Below are positions 26,592-36,488 of a stretch of 64,000 nt of DNA, piece by piece. The position numbers and the translations under genes were made by a program. The notes beneath the pieces are model-generated. The model had not been told where the DNA came from, did not search any database, and worked only from the letters and a program-made list of their open reading frames with translations. Within the stretch, counting starts at the first letter, position 1, and the number at the start of each line of letters is the position of its first letter. Source of the DNA: Gordonia sp. SL306 (GTDB lineage Bacteria; Actinomycetota; Actinomycetes; Mycobacteriales; Mycobacteriaceae); assembly GCF_026625785.1 (NCBI RefSeq), contig NZ_CP113063.1:248001-312000 (forward strand), read 5' to 3'.

Positions 26592-27643
26592 CAGCCGAAC
26601 TCCTCTCGTACTTCGTCGATGGCCGCGATCAACGACCGGGTGGTCTCCGCGTCGCGTACCGCGAGCCGCAGGTGCCGGTCGCCGAGCCCCACGAAGTTGG
26701 CTGCGCTCCGGACGGCGAAACCCTTGTCGCGCAGTCGGCTCTTGATCTCGAGCGCATCGGGCATCGCGGTCAGCACAAACGATGCGCTCGGTGCCGCGCA
26801 GACCTCGATCCCCGCAGCGGTCAACTGCGCCACCATCTCCGCCCGGTCTGCCGCGATCATCTCCGCCTGCTCGCGCGCATACCGCTGCCCCTCGGGGCCG
26901 ACGCATTCGGTCAGTGCGGTGAGCGCAAGGGTCCCGAGCGGCCACGGACGACGGCCGACGGTGAGCCGTGCGATGACGGCAGGCGCGGCGAGAAGATAGC
27001 CGGCACGTAGACCGGCCAGTCCGAATGTCTTTGTCACGCTTCGGATGACGACCACGTCGTCGGCGCGGTTGCCGGCGATCGACGCGGGCTCACCCTGTCG
27101 GGTCCCGGGATCGAGGGTGATGTCGGCGAATGCTTCGTCGACCACCACCAGCCGTCCCGGCCTCCGCAGGCGCTCGATGGCGGACACCGGATGCAACACC
27201 GACGTCGGGTTGGTGGGGTTGCCCAGCACCACCAGATCCGCGTCGTCGGGCACCGCGTCAGGCACCAATTCCCACGGCGGCGGCAGGACCACGTCGGTGA
27301 TCGATACGCCCGCGGACCGCAGGGCGAGTTCGGGTTCGGTGAACGACGGCTGGATCAGGGCGGCATGCCTCGGCGCCAGGCGCGGCATCAACTCGAATCC
27401 CTCGGCGGCACCGGACAGCAGGAGCACCTCGTCGTGCGACCTGTCGTGCGCCGCCGCGATGGCGGTAATCGCCTTCTCCTGATCGGAGATCGACGGATAC
27501 TGCGCAAGGTCGCCGATCCGGCGTGCGAGCGCATCACAGATGAACTCCGGCGGGCCACTTCGCACGTTGACCGCGAAGTCGACCAGGCCGGGTTCGGCGT
27601 CGGCATCGCCATGACGATGCCGTGCGAACAGCCCCGATGTCAT
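26591..27643 (-). CDS. cobC: PLP-dependent aminotransferase, CobC-like (threonine-phosphate decarboxylase family)
   Basis: 350 residues, fold-type I class II aminotransferase. The PLP Lys lies in [17 protein letters not shown], preceded by [10 protein letters not shown] (Asn) and VVDEAFADI (Asp). The N-terminus ([15 protein letters not shown]) is typical of the CobC/CobD and HisC group. The known family role is to make (R)-1-aminopropan-2-yl phosphate for cobalamin. Its true substrate here is uncertain because HisC-like enzymes look similar. It starts the coupled string cobC, Nif3 and is divergent from ptkA by 39 bases. Confidence 0.82.
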   Translation of the reverse strand: MTSGLFARHRHGDADAEPGLVDFAVNVRSGPPEFICDALARRIGDLAQYPSISDQEKAITAIAAAHDRSHDEVLLLSGAAEGFELMPRLAPRHAALIQPSFTEPELALRSAGVSITDVVLPPPWELVPDAVPDDADLVVLGNPTNPTSVLHPVSAIERLRRPGRLVVVDEAFADITLDPGTRQGEPASIAGNRADDVVVIRSVTKTFGLAGLRAGYLLAAPAVIARLTVGRRPWPLGTLALTALTECVGPEGQRYAREQAEMIAADRAEMVAQLTAAGIEVCAAPSASFVLTAMPDALEIKSRLRDKGFAVRSAANFVGLGDRHLRLAVRDAETTRSLIAAIDEVREEFG

Positions 27644-27682
27644 AAATCACCAGCCTACGTGCACGATGGAACGGTGACCGAC

Positions 27683-28390
27683 ATGCCTGAGTCCGCCGAT
27701 GTCCTGCCCACCCGACCGGATCCCGCAGACCCGGCCACCGTCCTGCTCGTCGATCTCGACGGCACGATCACCGACAGCTTCGCGGGTATCGCCAACAGTT
27801 TCCGGCATGCACTGGCCGCGGTCGGCGCCCCCGAACCCGATCCCGAGGTGGTCGCCGGCATCGCCGGGCCGCCGATGATCGACACCCTCACGGCGATCGG
27901 CCTCGACCAGGAGACCGCCGATGCCGCCATGCGCGCCTATCGCCTGCGGTACACGGATGTCGGCTGGTTGGAGAACTCCGTCTTCGACGGTATGCCCGCC
28001 CTGCTCGAAGATCTGGCCTCGAGCGGACGCACGATCGCCGTGGCGACCTCGAAAAACGAGGGCACCGCCCGAGCCATCCTCGATCACTTCGGGCTGGCCC
28101 ATCATTTCCGGTTCATCGCGGGTGCCAGCGATGACGGCACCCGTCGCGCGAAGTCGGATGTAATCGCGCATGCCCTGGCCCAATTGGGGATCCCGGCGGA
28201 CGCCGACACGCATGTGACCGATGCCCCGGTGGTGATGCTCGGTGACCGAGCCCACGACGTCGAGGGCGCAGCGTTGTTCGGTATACCGGCGATCCTCGTG
28301 CGGTGGGGCTACGCTCTGGATGGGGAGGACGACTCGGCGGCATGGACGGTCGGGTCGATCGCACATCTGCGTGAGGTACTTGGTGTCTGA
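27683..28390 (+). CDS. HAD-superfamily hydrolase, PtkA-like
   Basis: About 235 residues. HAD motif I is LLVDLDGTITDS, motif II VATSKNE, and the motif IV region MLGDRAHDVEGA. It is the syntenic homologue of M. tuberculosis Rv2232, named protein tyrosine kinase PtkA, and like it the gene directly precedes ptpA, overlapping it by eight bases. From sequence it is simply a phosphoglycolate-phosphatase-like HAD enzyme. ATG 27683 is chosen; GTG 27674 is an alternative three codons earlier. Confidence 0.87.
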   Translation: MPESADVLPTRPDPADPATVLLVDLDGTITDSFAGIANSFRHALAAVGAPEPDPEVVAGIAGPPMIDTLTAIGLDQETADAAMRAYRLRYTDVGWLENSVFDGMPALLEDLASSGRTIAVATSKNEGTARAILDHFGLAHHFRFIAGASDDGTRRAKSDVIAHALAQLGIPADADTHVTDAPVVMLGDRAHDVEGAALFGIPAILVRWGYALDGEDDSAAWTVGSIAHLREVLGV

Positions 28391-28865
28391 GCAACTACAC
28401 GTGTGTTTCGTGTGCACCGGCAACATCTGCCGGTCGCCCATGGCACAGAACATCTTCCGCTCGGCGCTCGACGACGCCGGGCTATCGGACCGCGTCCGGG
28501 TGACCAGCTGCGGCACGAGCGGGTGGCACACCGGCGAGCCCGCAGACAATCGTGCGCGCACAGAGCTGCTGGCCCACGGCTACTCCGATGCGCATGTCGC
28601 CGCTCAGCTCTCCCCCGTCCATTTCGACGCCGACCTCCTGGTGGCGATGGACGCGGGGCACGTCCGCGAACTCGAGCGCAAGCGTCTCGGTGACCGCGTA
28701 CGACTGCTGCGCAGCTTCGACCCCAGTGCCGGACCCGACGACCTCGACCTCAACGATCCCTTCTACGGGACCGGTGAGGACTTCGCGATCACCCGCGAAC
28801 AGATCGAGAGCGCGGTCCCGGGACTGTTGGCGTGGGTGCACGCCACGCTCGAGGAGTCCGCGTAG
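28383..28865 (+). CDS. ptpA: Low-molecular-weight protein-tyrosine phosphatase
   Basis: Removes phosphate from protein tyrosines. 160 residues with the P-loop CTGNICRS (Cys11, Arg17) near the N-terminus and the general-acid loop DPFYGTGEDF near the C-terminus. GTG 28383 lies inside the end of the HAD gene, so the two are likely co-translated. In M. tuberculosis PtpA is exported and acts on host trafficking; nothing here indicates such a use. No signal peptide is seen. Confidence 0.93.
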   Translation: MSEQLHVCFVCTGNICRSPMAQNIFRSALDDAGLSDRVRVTSCGTSGWHTGEPADNRARTELLAHGYSDAHVAAQLSPVHFDADLLVAMDAGHVRELERKRLGDRVRLLRSFDPSAGPDDLDLNDPFYGTGEDFAITREQIESAVPGLLAWVHATLEESA

Positions 28866-28887
28866 GCCGTCGTGGGCCTGCGGCGGC

Positions 28888-29889
28888 TCAGGCCGGCAGG
28901 ACGACGTTGTGGACGAACCTGATCTTCTCGAGGACCCGTTCCGGCAGGACGAACGGGTAGAGATCGGGATGCCCCATCGAGCGGTTGATCTGGTTCAGCG
29001 CCCAGGTGAGCGGTAGCCACCACTCCACCAGCTGATCGAAGCCGACGTCACCGGGCAGCACACTGTCGAGCGTCGAACCGGAGGGTGCCATCGCGAACGC
29101 CGCCGCGGTGTCCAGGGTGTCGCGGATGTGCAGATAGTGCGCGAAGGTCTCGGCGAAGTCCTCCGCGGGGTGCATGGTCGCGTACGACGACACGAAGTTC
29201 TGCTGCCACCCCGTCGGCGCGCCCTCGGAGTAGTGGCGGTCCAGTGCCGCCTGGTAGTCCTCGTCGGGATCGCCGAACAGCTCCTCGAACGACTGACGGA
29301 CCGTGTCGTCGACCAGGACGGTCTGGTAGTAGTGGCCGATCTCGTGCCGAAAGTGGCCCAGCACGGTGCGATAAGGCTCATCGAGTTCCACGCGCATCTG
29401 CTCACGGTGCACGTCGTCGCCCTCAGCGAGGTCGAGGGTGATCACACCGCTCGCATGCCCCGTGGTCACCGGCTGCGTGGCGCTCGAGAGGAGGTCGAAC
29501 GCGAGCCCCGTCTCGGGCTCCTCCTCGCGCCCGCGAATCGGCAGGCCCAACTCGTCGAGTTCGAGCACCACCCGGCGCTTGGCCGTCTCCGCTCTGCCGA
29601 ACTCCGCCATCGCGTCGATGTCGTCGTCGCCCGGGCGCGTCCGGGTGAGTCGGCACGAGGCGCACAGGGTCGGCACCCCGGACCATGGCACCAGCCAGTT
29701 ACACTGTGCCACTTTGTTGTTCGTGCACCGCTCGAGGAGCTGTCCGTCGACTTCGACGCGGCCGTCGTCGTCGAGCACATAGATGGTGCGTGTCGGGAGC
29801 CAGAATCCCAGTGCGCTCTTGCAGTGCAGACACAAGCTGTTCTCGAAGGAAAGACGCTGGCCGCACTTTCGGCAGAGGAAATCTCGCAT
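28888..29889 (-). CDS. Putative zinc-binding metallopeptidase with N-terminal zinc ribbon
   Basis: 333 residues. The N-terminus carries CxxCG and CxxC pairs (Cys6, Cys9, Cys20, Cys23), a zinc-ribbon knuckle, and more cysteines follow (CNW, CASC near 63-79). The catalytic motif is HEIGH (His182, Glu183, His186) with a later AEDFAETFAHYLHI that supplies the third ligand. This fits the putative zinc-binding peptidase group (PF15887 with zinc-ribbon PF10005). It is convergent with ptpA. The substrate is unknown. Confidence 0.83.
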   Translation of the reverse strand: MRDFLCRKCGQRLSFENSLCLHCKSALGFWLPTRTIYVLDDDGRVEVDGQLLERCTNNKVAQCNWLVPWSGVPTLCASCRLTRTRPGDDDIDAMAEFGRAETAKRRVVLELDELGLPIRGREEEPETGLAFDLLSSATQPVTTGHASGVITLDLAEGDDVHREQMRVELDEPYRTVLGHFRHEIGHYYQTVLVDDTVRQSFEELFGDPDEDYQAALDRHYSEGAPTGWQQNFVSSYATMHPAEDFAETFAHYLHIRDTLDTAAAFAMAPSGSTLDSVLPGDVGFDQLVEWWLPLTWALNQINRSMGHPDLYPFVLPERVLEKIRFVHNVVLPA

Positions 29890-29971
29890 TTCGTCCACGC
29901 TACCCTGAGCCGCCCTGTTTGCGGTGGTGGCCGCGGATGGGCGGCGACGGCGGCTCGGTACCGTTGGGGGT

Positions 29972-30946
29972 GTGCGCGTGGTTCGGATGTTCCTACGCCC
30001 CGGGTGGATCGCCCTGGGCTTGGTCGTCATCGCGTTCGCGGTCCTCTGCTTCACCCTTCTCGCCCCGTGGCAGCTCGGTAAGAACACCGCCACCGAGGAG
30101 CGCAACGACCTGATCAAGTCCGCGATGTCCACGCCATCGGTGGCGTTGGGCTCACTCGCACCTCCGGGACCGGCGTTCAAGCCAACCACGGAATGGCGCG
30201 AGGTGACCGTGACGGGTCACTACCTCACCGACCGCGAGGTGCTGGTCCGATTGCGTTCGGTGGACGAGCGACCCGCCGTCGAGGTCCTCACCCCGTTCGC
30301 CGCGACCGACGGCTCCCGAGTCGTGCTCGTCGACCGGGGATTCGTGCGACCGGACCAGGGTGCGGTGCCCGCCGTTCCCACCGCGCCGAGCGGCGAGACA
30401 ACCATCACCGCACGCATCCGCGCGGGCGAGGGCACCAGTCCGGGCCGCGGCGCCCACCAGGAGGGTGGCACGCGGGCCGTCTACACGATCGATCCGGCCG
30501 AGGTGGGCCGGGCCGTCGACACCACGCTCGACCCGTTCTATCTCCAGCTCTCCCCCGACCAACCCGGCTCGCTGGGAGAGATCCCGCTTCCGCAGCTTGA
30601 ATCCGGCCCCTACCTGTCCTACGGGCTGCAGTGGCTGGCCTTCGGCATCATGGCCCCCCTCGGTGCCGGGTACTTCATCTACTCCGAGATCCGCCAGCGC
30701 CGGCGCAGCGCCGCGGTCGCCGCGTCCACCGTCGAGCACTCAGACGGGGTACCGCCCGTCGCTCCCGCGGCCGAGGACGCCGAGCCGGCAGCGCCGCGGA
30801 ACCGCCGGGCGCGCGTCCGCGCCGACCTCCGTGAGGCGGGCGCCGCGTCGGGGGCCCGACAACGCGGTCAGATCGGCTCCGGTCCTGATGCCGAAGACGC
30901 GTCGGCCGACGTGCGCGCCAAACTCAGCGACCGCTACGGCGGCTGA
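29972..30946 (+). CDS. SURF1 family cytochrome c oxidase assembly protein
   Basis: Helps insert heme a into cytochrome oxidase. About 324 residues. Membrane segment one (about 9-30) is followed by APWQLGKN, EWREVTVTGHYL, RVVLVDRGFV and FYLQL, the standard SURF1 blocks; the second membrane segment (about 215-240) starts SYGLQWLAFG. The last 75 residues are a hydrophilic Ala/Arg-rich tail. GTG 29972 is chosen; ATG 29987 is a close alternative. Homologue of Rv2235. Its end overlaps the end of cobD by 23 bases. Confidence 0.9.
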   Translation: MRVVRMFLRPGWIALGLVVIAFAVLCFTLLAPWQLGKNTATEERNDLIKSAMSTPSVALGSLAPPGPAFKPTTEWREVTVTGHYLTDREVLVRLRSVDERPAVEVLTPFAATDGSRVVLVDRGFVRPDQGAVPAVPTAPSGETTITARIRAGEGTSPGRGAHQEGGTRAVYTIDPAEVGRAVDTTLDPFYLQLSPDQPGSLGEIPLPQLESGPYLSYGLQWLAFGIMAPLGAGYFIYSEIRQRRRSAAVAASTVEHSDGVPPVAPAAEDAEPAAPRNRRARVRADLREAGAASGARQRGQIGSGPDAEDASADVRAKLSDRYGG

Positions 30947-31904
30947 CCAGGAACACGGCCGTCGCCGCCCCGACGGCCGCCGCGGTCTGGACACGGCGTG
31001 ACAGGACGACCGCGGCACGAAGGTCAGACGTCCTGGGCGCGGGCCCGTCCCCCAGCAACGGCCGCTGCTCGACACCGTAGTGATATTCGGTGCGCCCACC
31101 CAGCGTGACCCCGAGCGCGCCCGCGAACGTGGCCTCCACCACGCCGGCGTTGGGACTCGGATGTGCAGCCGCGTCACGACGCCAGGCCCGCAGGGACCCT
31201 GCGGGGGCCCGGCCCAGCACGACGGTCAGTGCTCCGGTGAGCCGCGCAGGCGCCAGATTCGCGAGGTCGTCGAGACGCGCTGCGGCCCAGCCGAACCGCC
31301 GATACCGGTCGTCACGGTGACCGACCATCGCATCGAGTGTGTTGACCACGCGATAGGCGATCAGGCCGGGTAGTCCGGCACATGCCGCCCAGACCAGTGG
31401 CGCAACCGTGGCGTCGGACGTGTTCTCGGCAATCGATTCGAGAGCGGCACGGACGATCCCAGCCTCGTCGAGGGCCTCGGGATCTCGTCCGCAGAGGCTC
31501 GGGACCAGCTGTCGCGCGCGCTGGACGTCGTCGGCGTCGAGCGCATCGGCCATCGCGTCACCCACCCGGATGAGCGTGGTGCCACCGAGCACCGACCAGG
31601 TGGCGAGTGCGGTGACGACAGTCCTGGTCCGATTCGCGGGCACCCGGCCGACCAGCTCTCCGACCGCCCAGCCTGCGCCGACGCACACGCCTGCGAAGAC
31701 CGCCCCGGCCGGGCGATTGTCCCGGTAGAGCACCCGCTCGGCGGCCCCCGCCGCGTGTCCGATCCCGGCCACGGGGTGCCATCGCCGCGGATCGCCGAGC
31801 ACGCGGTCGGCGACGAAGCCTGCCAGGAGACCGAGCGCGACCCCCGCATCGCGGTGGCGGGTCGGCGACGAACCATGACGACGGATACTGATGCGGCCGG
31901 ACAC
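30924..31904 (-). CDS. cobD: Adenosylcobinamide-phosphate synthase
   Basis: CobD/CbiB membrane enzyme attaching aminopropanol (phosphate) to cobyric acid in cobalamin synthesis. The frame has GFVADRVLGDPRRWHPVAGIG, the family N-terminal signature, then RAALESIAENTSDATVAPLVW, AYRVVNTLDAMVGHR and PSPNAGVVEATFAGALGV, with several hydrophobic segments. The start is uncertain: GTG 31904 gives 326 residues, ATG 31952 a longer version running to 13 bases from the divergent methyltransferase-like gene. Same place as Rv2236c. Confidence 0.9.
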   Translation of the reverse strand: MSGRISIRRHGSSPTRHRDAGVALGLLAGFVADRVLGDPRRWHPVAGIGHAAGAAERVLYRDNRPAGAVFAGVCVGAGWAVGELVGRVPANRTRTVVTALATWSVLGGTTLIRVGDAMADALDADDVQRARQLVPSLCGRDPEALDEAGIVRAALESIAENTSDATVAPLVWAACAGLPGLIAYRVVNTLDAMVGHRDDRYRRFGWAAARLDDLANLAPARLTGALTVVLGRAPAGSLRAWRRDAAAHPSPNAGVVEATFAGALGVTLGGRTEYHYGVEQRPLLGDGPAPRTSDLRAAVVLSRRVQTAAAVGAATAVFLVSRRSGR

Positions 31905-31965
31905 GGAGGCGATCGTATCCGCGGCCGAGCCGACATCGCGTACGGCCCGCATAGACTCACCGGCG

Positions 31966-32772
31966 ATGGCCAGAACCCGCCCAGAACCCGTCGCCGGGAC
32001 GCACCCGATCGACACCGGGGTCGCCGAGCTGTCCCGCGATCCCATCGCGGGCGGTTGGCTGCTCACGATCAACGGTGCCCAGAGCTCACACATCCACCCC
32101 GACCCAGCGGTTCTCGACTTCGAGTACATGCGCCAGATGGCCGCGGTGATCGCCGACCGGTACGGCGCCGATGCGTCGTTACGCGTCCTGCACCTCGGTG
32201 CCGCCGCGTGCGCCCTGCCGCGGTATCTCGCGGATCGTCAGCACGCCACGCGCCAGGTCGCCGTCGAGGTCGATGCCGAGCTGGCCAGGCTCGCCCGCGA
32301 GTGGTTCGACCTCCCGCGAGCGCCGCGGCTACGAATCCGCGTGGGTGACGGCCGCGAAGTCTTGGCCGGCCTCACCGAGCAGACACGCGATGTGATCATC
32401 CGGGATGCGTTCGCCGCCGCGCGCACACCACGGCACCTGACAACGCTGGAGTTCACCGAACAGGTCCGTCGAGTCCTCGCGCCCGGCGGGCTCTACCTCG
32501 CCAACTGCGGCGATGGCCGCGACCTCGCTCTGGCACGCGCCGAGGTCGCCACCGCCGCCTCCGTCTTCCGGCACGTCGCCCTCGTTGCGGATGCTGCGAT
32601 GCTCAAGGGGCGCCGCACCGGAAACATCGTGTTGGTCGCCGCCGACAGCCCGATCGAGGACACCCCGGAACTCGTCCGCGCGCTGCTCAGCGATCCCCAA
32701 CCGGCGAAGATCCTGACCGGCCGACGGGCCCGCGAGTTCGCCTCCGGCGCGGTCATCCGGGACGAGACCTGA
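31966..32772 (+). CDS. Spermidine synthase-like SAM-fold protein
   Basis: 268 residues. The Rossmann core has RVLHLGAAACALPRYLA (SAM or dcSAM loop), the acidic VAVEVDAELARLAREWF and a DVIIRDAFAAARTPRHL segment, as in spermidine synthase family proteins that lack the N-terminal beta domain. In M. tuberculosis such proteins are often annotated as spermidine synthase without proof. No polyamine partner gene is adjacent. ATG 31966 is chosen. Confidence 0.8.
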   Translation: MARTRPEPVAGTHPIDTGVAELSRDPIAGGWLLTINGAQSSHIHPDPAVLDFEYMRQMAAVIADRYGADASLRVLHLGAAACALPRYLADRQHATRQVAVEVDAELARLAREWFDLPRAPRLRIRVGDGREVLAGLTEQTRDVIIRDAFAAARTPRHLTTLEFTEQVRRVLAPGGLYLANCGDGRDLALARAEVATAASVFRHVALVADAAMLKGRRTGNIVLVAADSPIEDTPELVRALLSDPQPAKILTGRRAREFASGAVIRDET

Positions 32773-32949
32773 GCGACGCCGCGGCCCCGCAACGTCATCG
32801 CATCGCGGAAGCGACCTGGTCGTTTGTCCCGGTCGTCATCCGGCCGGACGACAAGGGATTTCCTCCCGTGAAGTGCCACGTCCGGACAGCGGATGCGGAT
32901 CGAACATGCGTTCGCAAACGTACGCCTCTCGGCGCGATAGGGTGGGGCC

Positions 32950-34140
32950 GTGGCGGAGAGGGTTTCGGCCGACGAGGTGATCGCCTATCGCCTGGCCGCG
33001 CACGGGCTGACCGAACGGCTGGATGACGACGGAACGCTCGAGGCCGCCGGACGCTGTGCCATCCAGAACAGCCCACCCGGATCGGCACTGTTGGCGCTGC
33101 ACGCGCGAGTCCGGTCAGTTGCCGCAGATCGCGTGGACACGCTGGTCGCCGACGACAAGAGCCTGCTGCAGACGTGGTCCCTGAGGGGTGCGCCGTTCTA
33201 CTTCCCCACCGTGGATGCGGCGGTGTTCACCACCGGCGTGCTGCCCCCGGCAGAGGACTCGCTGCGTCATTTCATCGTCGGCGTGGAGCAGTCCGTCGAC
33301 CGTCTCGGGATGACCGTGACGGATGCGGTCGATCTGTGCGGCGCCGAGATCGGCGACGTACTCGCCGGACGTCGGCTCGCCATCACCGAACTCGGAGCGG
33401 AACTCGCCCATCGGATCGGGTGTCGCCTGCCGCCGAAGCAACGCACTGTCTGGGACGCGGAGGGCCCGCACGCCCAGGGCCAACCGGTCGGCGAAGCCGT
33501 TGTCCATTTCTGTCTCCGGATCCTCACCCTGCAGCAAGTCGTGTGCCTGACTCGACGCGACGGCAACAAGGCGCCGTTCGCACTGGTCGACGACTGGATC
33601 GGTCGACCCGTTCCCGACACCGACCCGCAGACCGCCCGCGCCGAGCTGCTGCGGCGCTACCTCCGCTGCTACGGACCGTCGACCCGCGCCCACTTCGCCG
33701 GCTGGCTGGGCATCAGGGCCGGTGACGTGGACCCATGGTGGGACCTCGTCGCCGACGAGATGACACCGGTCGACTTCGGCGGACCTGCATGGATTCTCAC
33801 CGACGATCGCGACGCATTGAGGTCACCACCGGACGCCGCAGGGGTGCGGCTCCTGCCACCCCGGGACCCCTACACCCAGATGCGAGATCGCGAGACGATC
33901 GTCGAGAGGCGGTATCACCGCGACGTGTGGAAAAACGTCGGCGAGCCGGGCATGGTCCTCGTCGACGGCACCATCGCCGGCGCCTGGAGACCGCGCAAGC
34001 GCGGCCGCACCCTGACCCTCACGATCAGCACGTTCGCCGCGTTGCCGGCCCGTCACCAGCGATCTCTCCAGCACGAAGCCGAAGCGATCGCGCCGTTGCG
34101 AGGGGCAGACGCCGCCGCGGTCGAATTCGACACCTGGTGA
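32950..34140 (+). CDS. Winged-helix DNA-binding protein, AlkZ-like (HTH_42)
   Basis: 396 residues. It has the AlkZ/YcaQ-type layout: an N-terminal winged-helix region (AYRLAAHGL, then LLALHARVRS), a TWSLRGAPFYFP segment, a middle winged helix (LRRYLRCYGPSTRAHFAGWLGI) and a beta-barrel end (LLPPRDPYTQ, GTIAGAWRPRKRGRTLTL). AlkZ-family enzymes are DNA glycosylases that unhook crosslinks; many actinobacterial members are untested and the QxQ catalytic motif of AlkZ is not seen, so activity is uncertain. GTG start at 32950. Confidence 0.75.
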   Translation: MAERVSADEVIAYRLAAHGLTERLDDDGTLEAAGRCAIQNSPPGSALLALHARVRSVAADRVDTLVADDKSLLQTWSLRGAPFYFPTVDAAVFTTGVLPPAEDSLRHFIVGVEQSVDRLGMTVTDAVDLCGAEIGDVLAGRRLAITELGAELAHRIGCRLPPKQRTVWDAEGPHAQGQPVGEAVVHFCLRILTLQQVVCLTRRDGNKAPFALVDDWIGRPVPDTDPQTARAELLRRYLRCYGPSTRAHFAGWLGIRAGDVDPWWDLVADEMTPVDFGGPAWILTDDRDALRSPPDAAGVRLLPPRDPYTQMRDRETIVERRYHRDVWKNVGEPGMVLVDGTIAGAWRPRKRGRTLTLTISTFAALPARHQRSLQHEAEAIAPLRGADAAAVEFDTW

Positions 34141-34174
34141 CGCCGTGCACAGCCCGCTGCCGGGGCCGACGGCC

Positions 34175-35002
34175 TCAGACGACGTAGTCGAGGTTGTCGA
34201 GGATCGCCGTACCGATCGTCCGGTCACCGTCGACGGTCACCCGTCCGGGGTCGGCCGTGCGCCGCCCGCCGGCCAGTCGGGCGAGTTCGCGCGCGTCGAG
34301 TGTGAGTACGACGTCGGCGGACTCGTCACCGGCGGCGAACTCGTCGACGGCCACCGCGCGATCGCCCACCTCGATGCGAATCGCGCGTGAGACCACGCCG
34401 CCGATCCGCATGAGCACCGAGGTGCCCTTCGGCGTGGCGGCCCGCTTACCCACCACGAACGGCAGGGACGCGGCGATCTCATCGAGTGCGAGCTCCGCGG
34501 GAACCGCATCGGTCGGGGCCGAACCGTCGGTGCTGTCGCGGATGTCGATCTCGTGCATCCAGCAGTCGAAGACTCGGATCCGCATGAATCTCCCGTAGCT
34601 TTCCGGGCCGGCGGGGGTGACCGAGTCGGCGTCGAACTCCTCCTGGGTCATCTGGGTCAGCATGTCGGTCCGGACCGCGACGATCTCGCGATAGGCGGCC
34701 ATCACCTCACCTCGCGACGAGCCACGGAAGTGGTCGAGCCACCTCTCGTTGAGTTCGCCGATCGGGTTGCGCACATGGTCGAGGGCGCCGACGTCACGAC
34801 GCGGTTCCACCTCACGCCCGGCGAGCATGCTCTCGGTGCCGATCACGTGGGCGACGACGTCGGCCATCGACCAGCCCGGCAGCACCGAGGGCGCCGACCA
34901 CTGGTCGTCGGAGAGCGCGGTCGCAAGCGCGTCGAGCGTCGCCCATTGGGCGGTCAACGCGGTGACGACGGATGCGATGGGCAGTGAGGTCTTGGCGGCC
35001 AC
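34175..35002 (-). CDS. Maleylpyruvate isomerase / DinB-like family protein
   Basis: About 275 residues. The N-terminal DinB-like four-helix bundle has WSAPSVLPGWSMADVVAHVIGTE with the metal His, and WMHEIDIRD holds further ligands; the C-terminus is a sterol-carrier-like domain (VVLTLDAREL ARLAGG). Such proteins act with mycothiol, for example in maleylpyruvate isomerisation, but many are of unknown role. The ribosome site AGGAGG touches ATG 35008, so GTG 35002, six bases further on, is the better start. Confidence 0.8.
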   Translation of the reverse strand: MAAKTSLPIASVVTALTAQWATLDALATALSDDQWSAPSVLPGWSMADVVAHVIGTESMLAGREVEPRRDVGALDHVRNPIGELNERWLDHFRGSSRGEVMAAYREIVAVRTDMLTQMTQEEFDADSVTPAGPESYGRFMRIRVFDCWMHEIDIRDSTDGSAPTDAVPAELALDEIAASLPFVVGKRAATPKGTSVLMRIGGVVSRAIRIEVGDRAVAVDEFAAGDESADVVLTLDARELARLAGGRRTADPGRVTVDGDRTIGTAILDNLDYVV

Positions 35003-35061
35003 GGCCATCCTCCTAGGGTCTCGGTCGATCGGACGGCGAGTGGGCTGACGCCGTTCGCGGA

Positions 35062-36414
35062 TCAATGCACGGGATCGACGCAACTGGCCGGTGCGGCGAC
35101 GAGCGAACAGTACTCGGCCGGACGCGTCGGACGGTAACCCGTCGGCACGCCGTTGTCGGCGGTGATGCGTCGATAGGCGGCCACCGCGTCGGTCGGCCGG
35201 CGCGTCAATGTGTGGTCCGACTTCACCTTCACCGTGTAGAGACCGAATCTCGGTGTGTAGCTTCCCCATTCAAAGTTGTCGGTCAGACTCCAATAGTTGT
35301 ACCCGATCACGTTCACGCCGTCGCCGCGAGCCCGCTGCAGCCAGTAGACGAGATCACGCAGGTGATCGCCGCGGCGATAGCCATCCGCTCGGGCGGCGCC
35401 GTCGCGGGTGGGCATGCCGGACTCGACGACGTAAAGCGGCTTGCCGGGATATCTGCGGCTGTAGTGCCGCAGTGCGTAGTACAGACCGTCGGCCGACACG
35501 GGCGCCAGCCAACTCTCATCGGTCAGAGCGTGCCAGGCACCGGTGTTCGCGGGTGAGATCGAGTAGTAGTAATCGATCCCGATGAAGTCAAGGGTGTCGG
35601 CGACGCGATCGACGAACTGCGTGTCGAGCACGGGTTCGACCGTCGGGACGTAGGCGACGTTGGACGACACCATCGCGGCGGCATCACGGCGATGGATGTA
35701 GCGGTAGATCTCGCGGTGCACCCGGATGAGGCGATCGAGCATGGCCGGGACGTCGGGCGCCGCGATCGCGCCGGTCTTGAGTTCGTTCGTCACATAGACG
35801 GTCGGCTCGTTGATGGTGATCCAGATCGGACGAAAGTGGCTGTAGCGGTCGACCACGCGGCGGGCGTTGCGCAGCCAGAGCGCCGGGGTCTCGGGGTTCG
35901 CCCAGCCGCCACGGTCGGCCACCCAGCCCGGATACACCCAGTGATCGAGGGTGATCATCGGCCGCATCCCGGCGGCGACGATCGCGGCGATCATCGCGTC
36001 GTAATAGGCGATCTCGGTACGGTCGAGCACACCCGGCCGGGGCTCGATGCGCGCCCATTCGATGCCGACGCGATACACCTTGACCCCGAGTGCCTTCGCC
36101 AGTGCGATGTCGCCGCGATAGCGGTGCCGGAAATCCACCGAGGTGCCGACCCGATCATGCGTCGCACCCGAGGCGACGTAACGCCGCCAGTTGCTGTCCG
36201 GCGAGAAACCCTCGCTCTGGAACCCCGATGACGAGACACCCCAGTCGAAGTCGCGGGGCAACGCCGCCGGTGCAGACGATCCGGCGCCCGGTGCCGGCGC
36301 GCCGAGCGCGACAGGGATCTCCGGCGCGGCGATCGCGATGATCGTGGCGATCACCACAGCGATCAGGACGGCCGGGCGGGGACGATGACCCATCGGGGTG
36401 TCGGCGGTGAGCAC
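35062..36414 (-). CDS. Secreted glycoside hydrolase family 1 beta-glycosidase
   Basis: 450 residues. A signal peptide (about residues 9-40, hydrophobic VLIAVVIATIIAIAA) shows export. The GH1 barrel has the acid/base Glu203 in TINEPT and the nucleophile Glu331 in VVESGMP, plus SSSGFQSEG and YNYWSLTDNFEWG which form the sugar site. Substrate is not predictable; export suggests plant or microbial glycosides. ATG 36414 or ATG 36393 both fit the signal peptide. Divergent from the esterase gene. Confidence 0.92.
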   Translation of the reverse strand: MLTADTPMGHRPRPAVLIAVVIATIIAIAAPEIPVALGAPAPGAGSSAPAALPRDFDWGVSSSGFQSEGFSPDSNWRRYVASGATHDRVGTSVDFRHRYRGDIALAKALGVKVYRVGIEWARIEPRPGVLDRTEIAYYDAMIAAIVAAGMRPMITLDHWVYPGWVADRGGWANPETPALWLRNARRVVDRYSHFRPIWITINEPTVYVTNELKTGAIAAPDVPAMLDRLIRVHREIYRYIHRRDAAAMVSSNVAYVPTVEPVLDTQFVDRVADTLDFIGIDYYYSISPANTGAWHALTDESWLAPVSADGLYYALRHYSRRYPGKPLYVVESGMPTRDGAARADGYRRGDHLRDLVYWLQRARGDGVNVIGYNYWSLTDNFEWGSYTPRFGLYTVKVKSDHTLTRRPTDAVAAYRRITADNGVPTGYRPTRPAEYCSLVAAPASCVDPVH

Positions 36415-36488
36415 GCGCTCAGGATGTCAGATCACATGCGCCGAGGTACGGATTTTGCGCGCCCGGACCACTTCCCGCCACCTGTCGG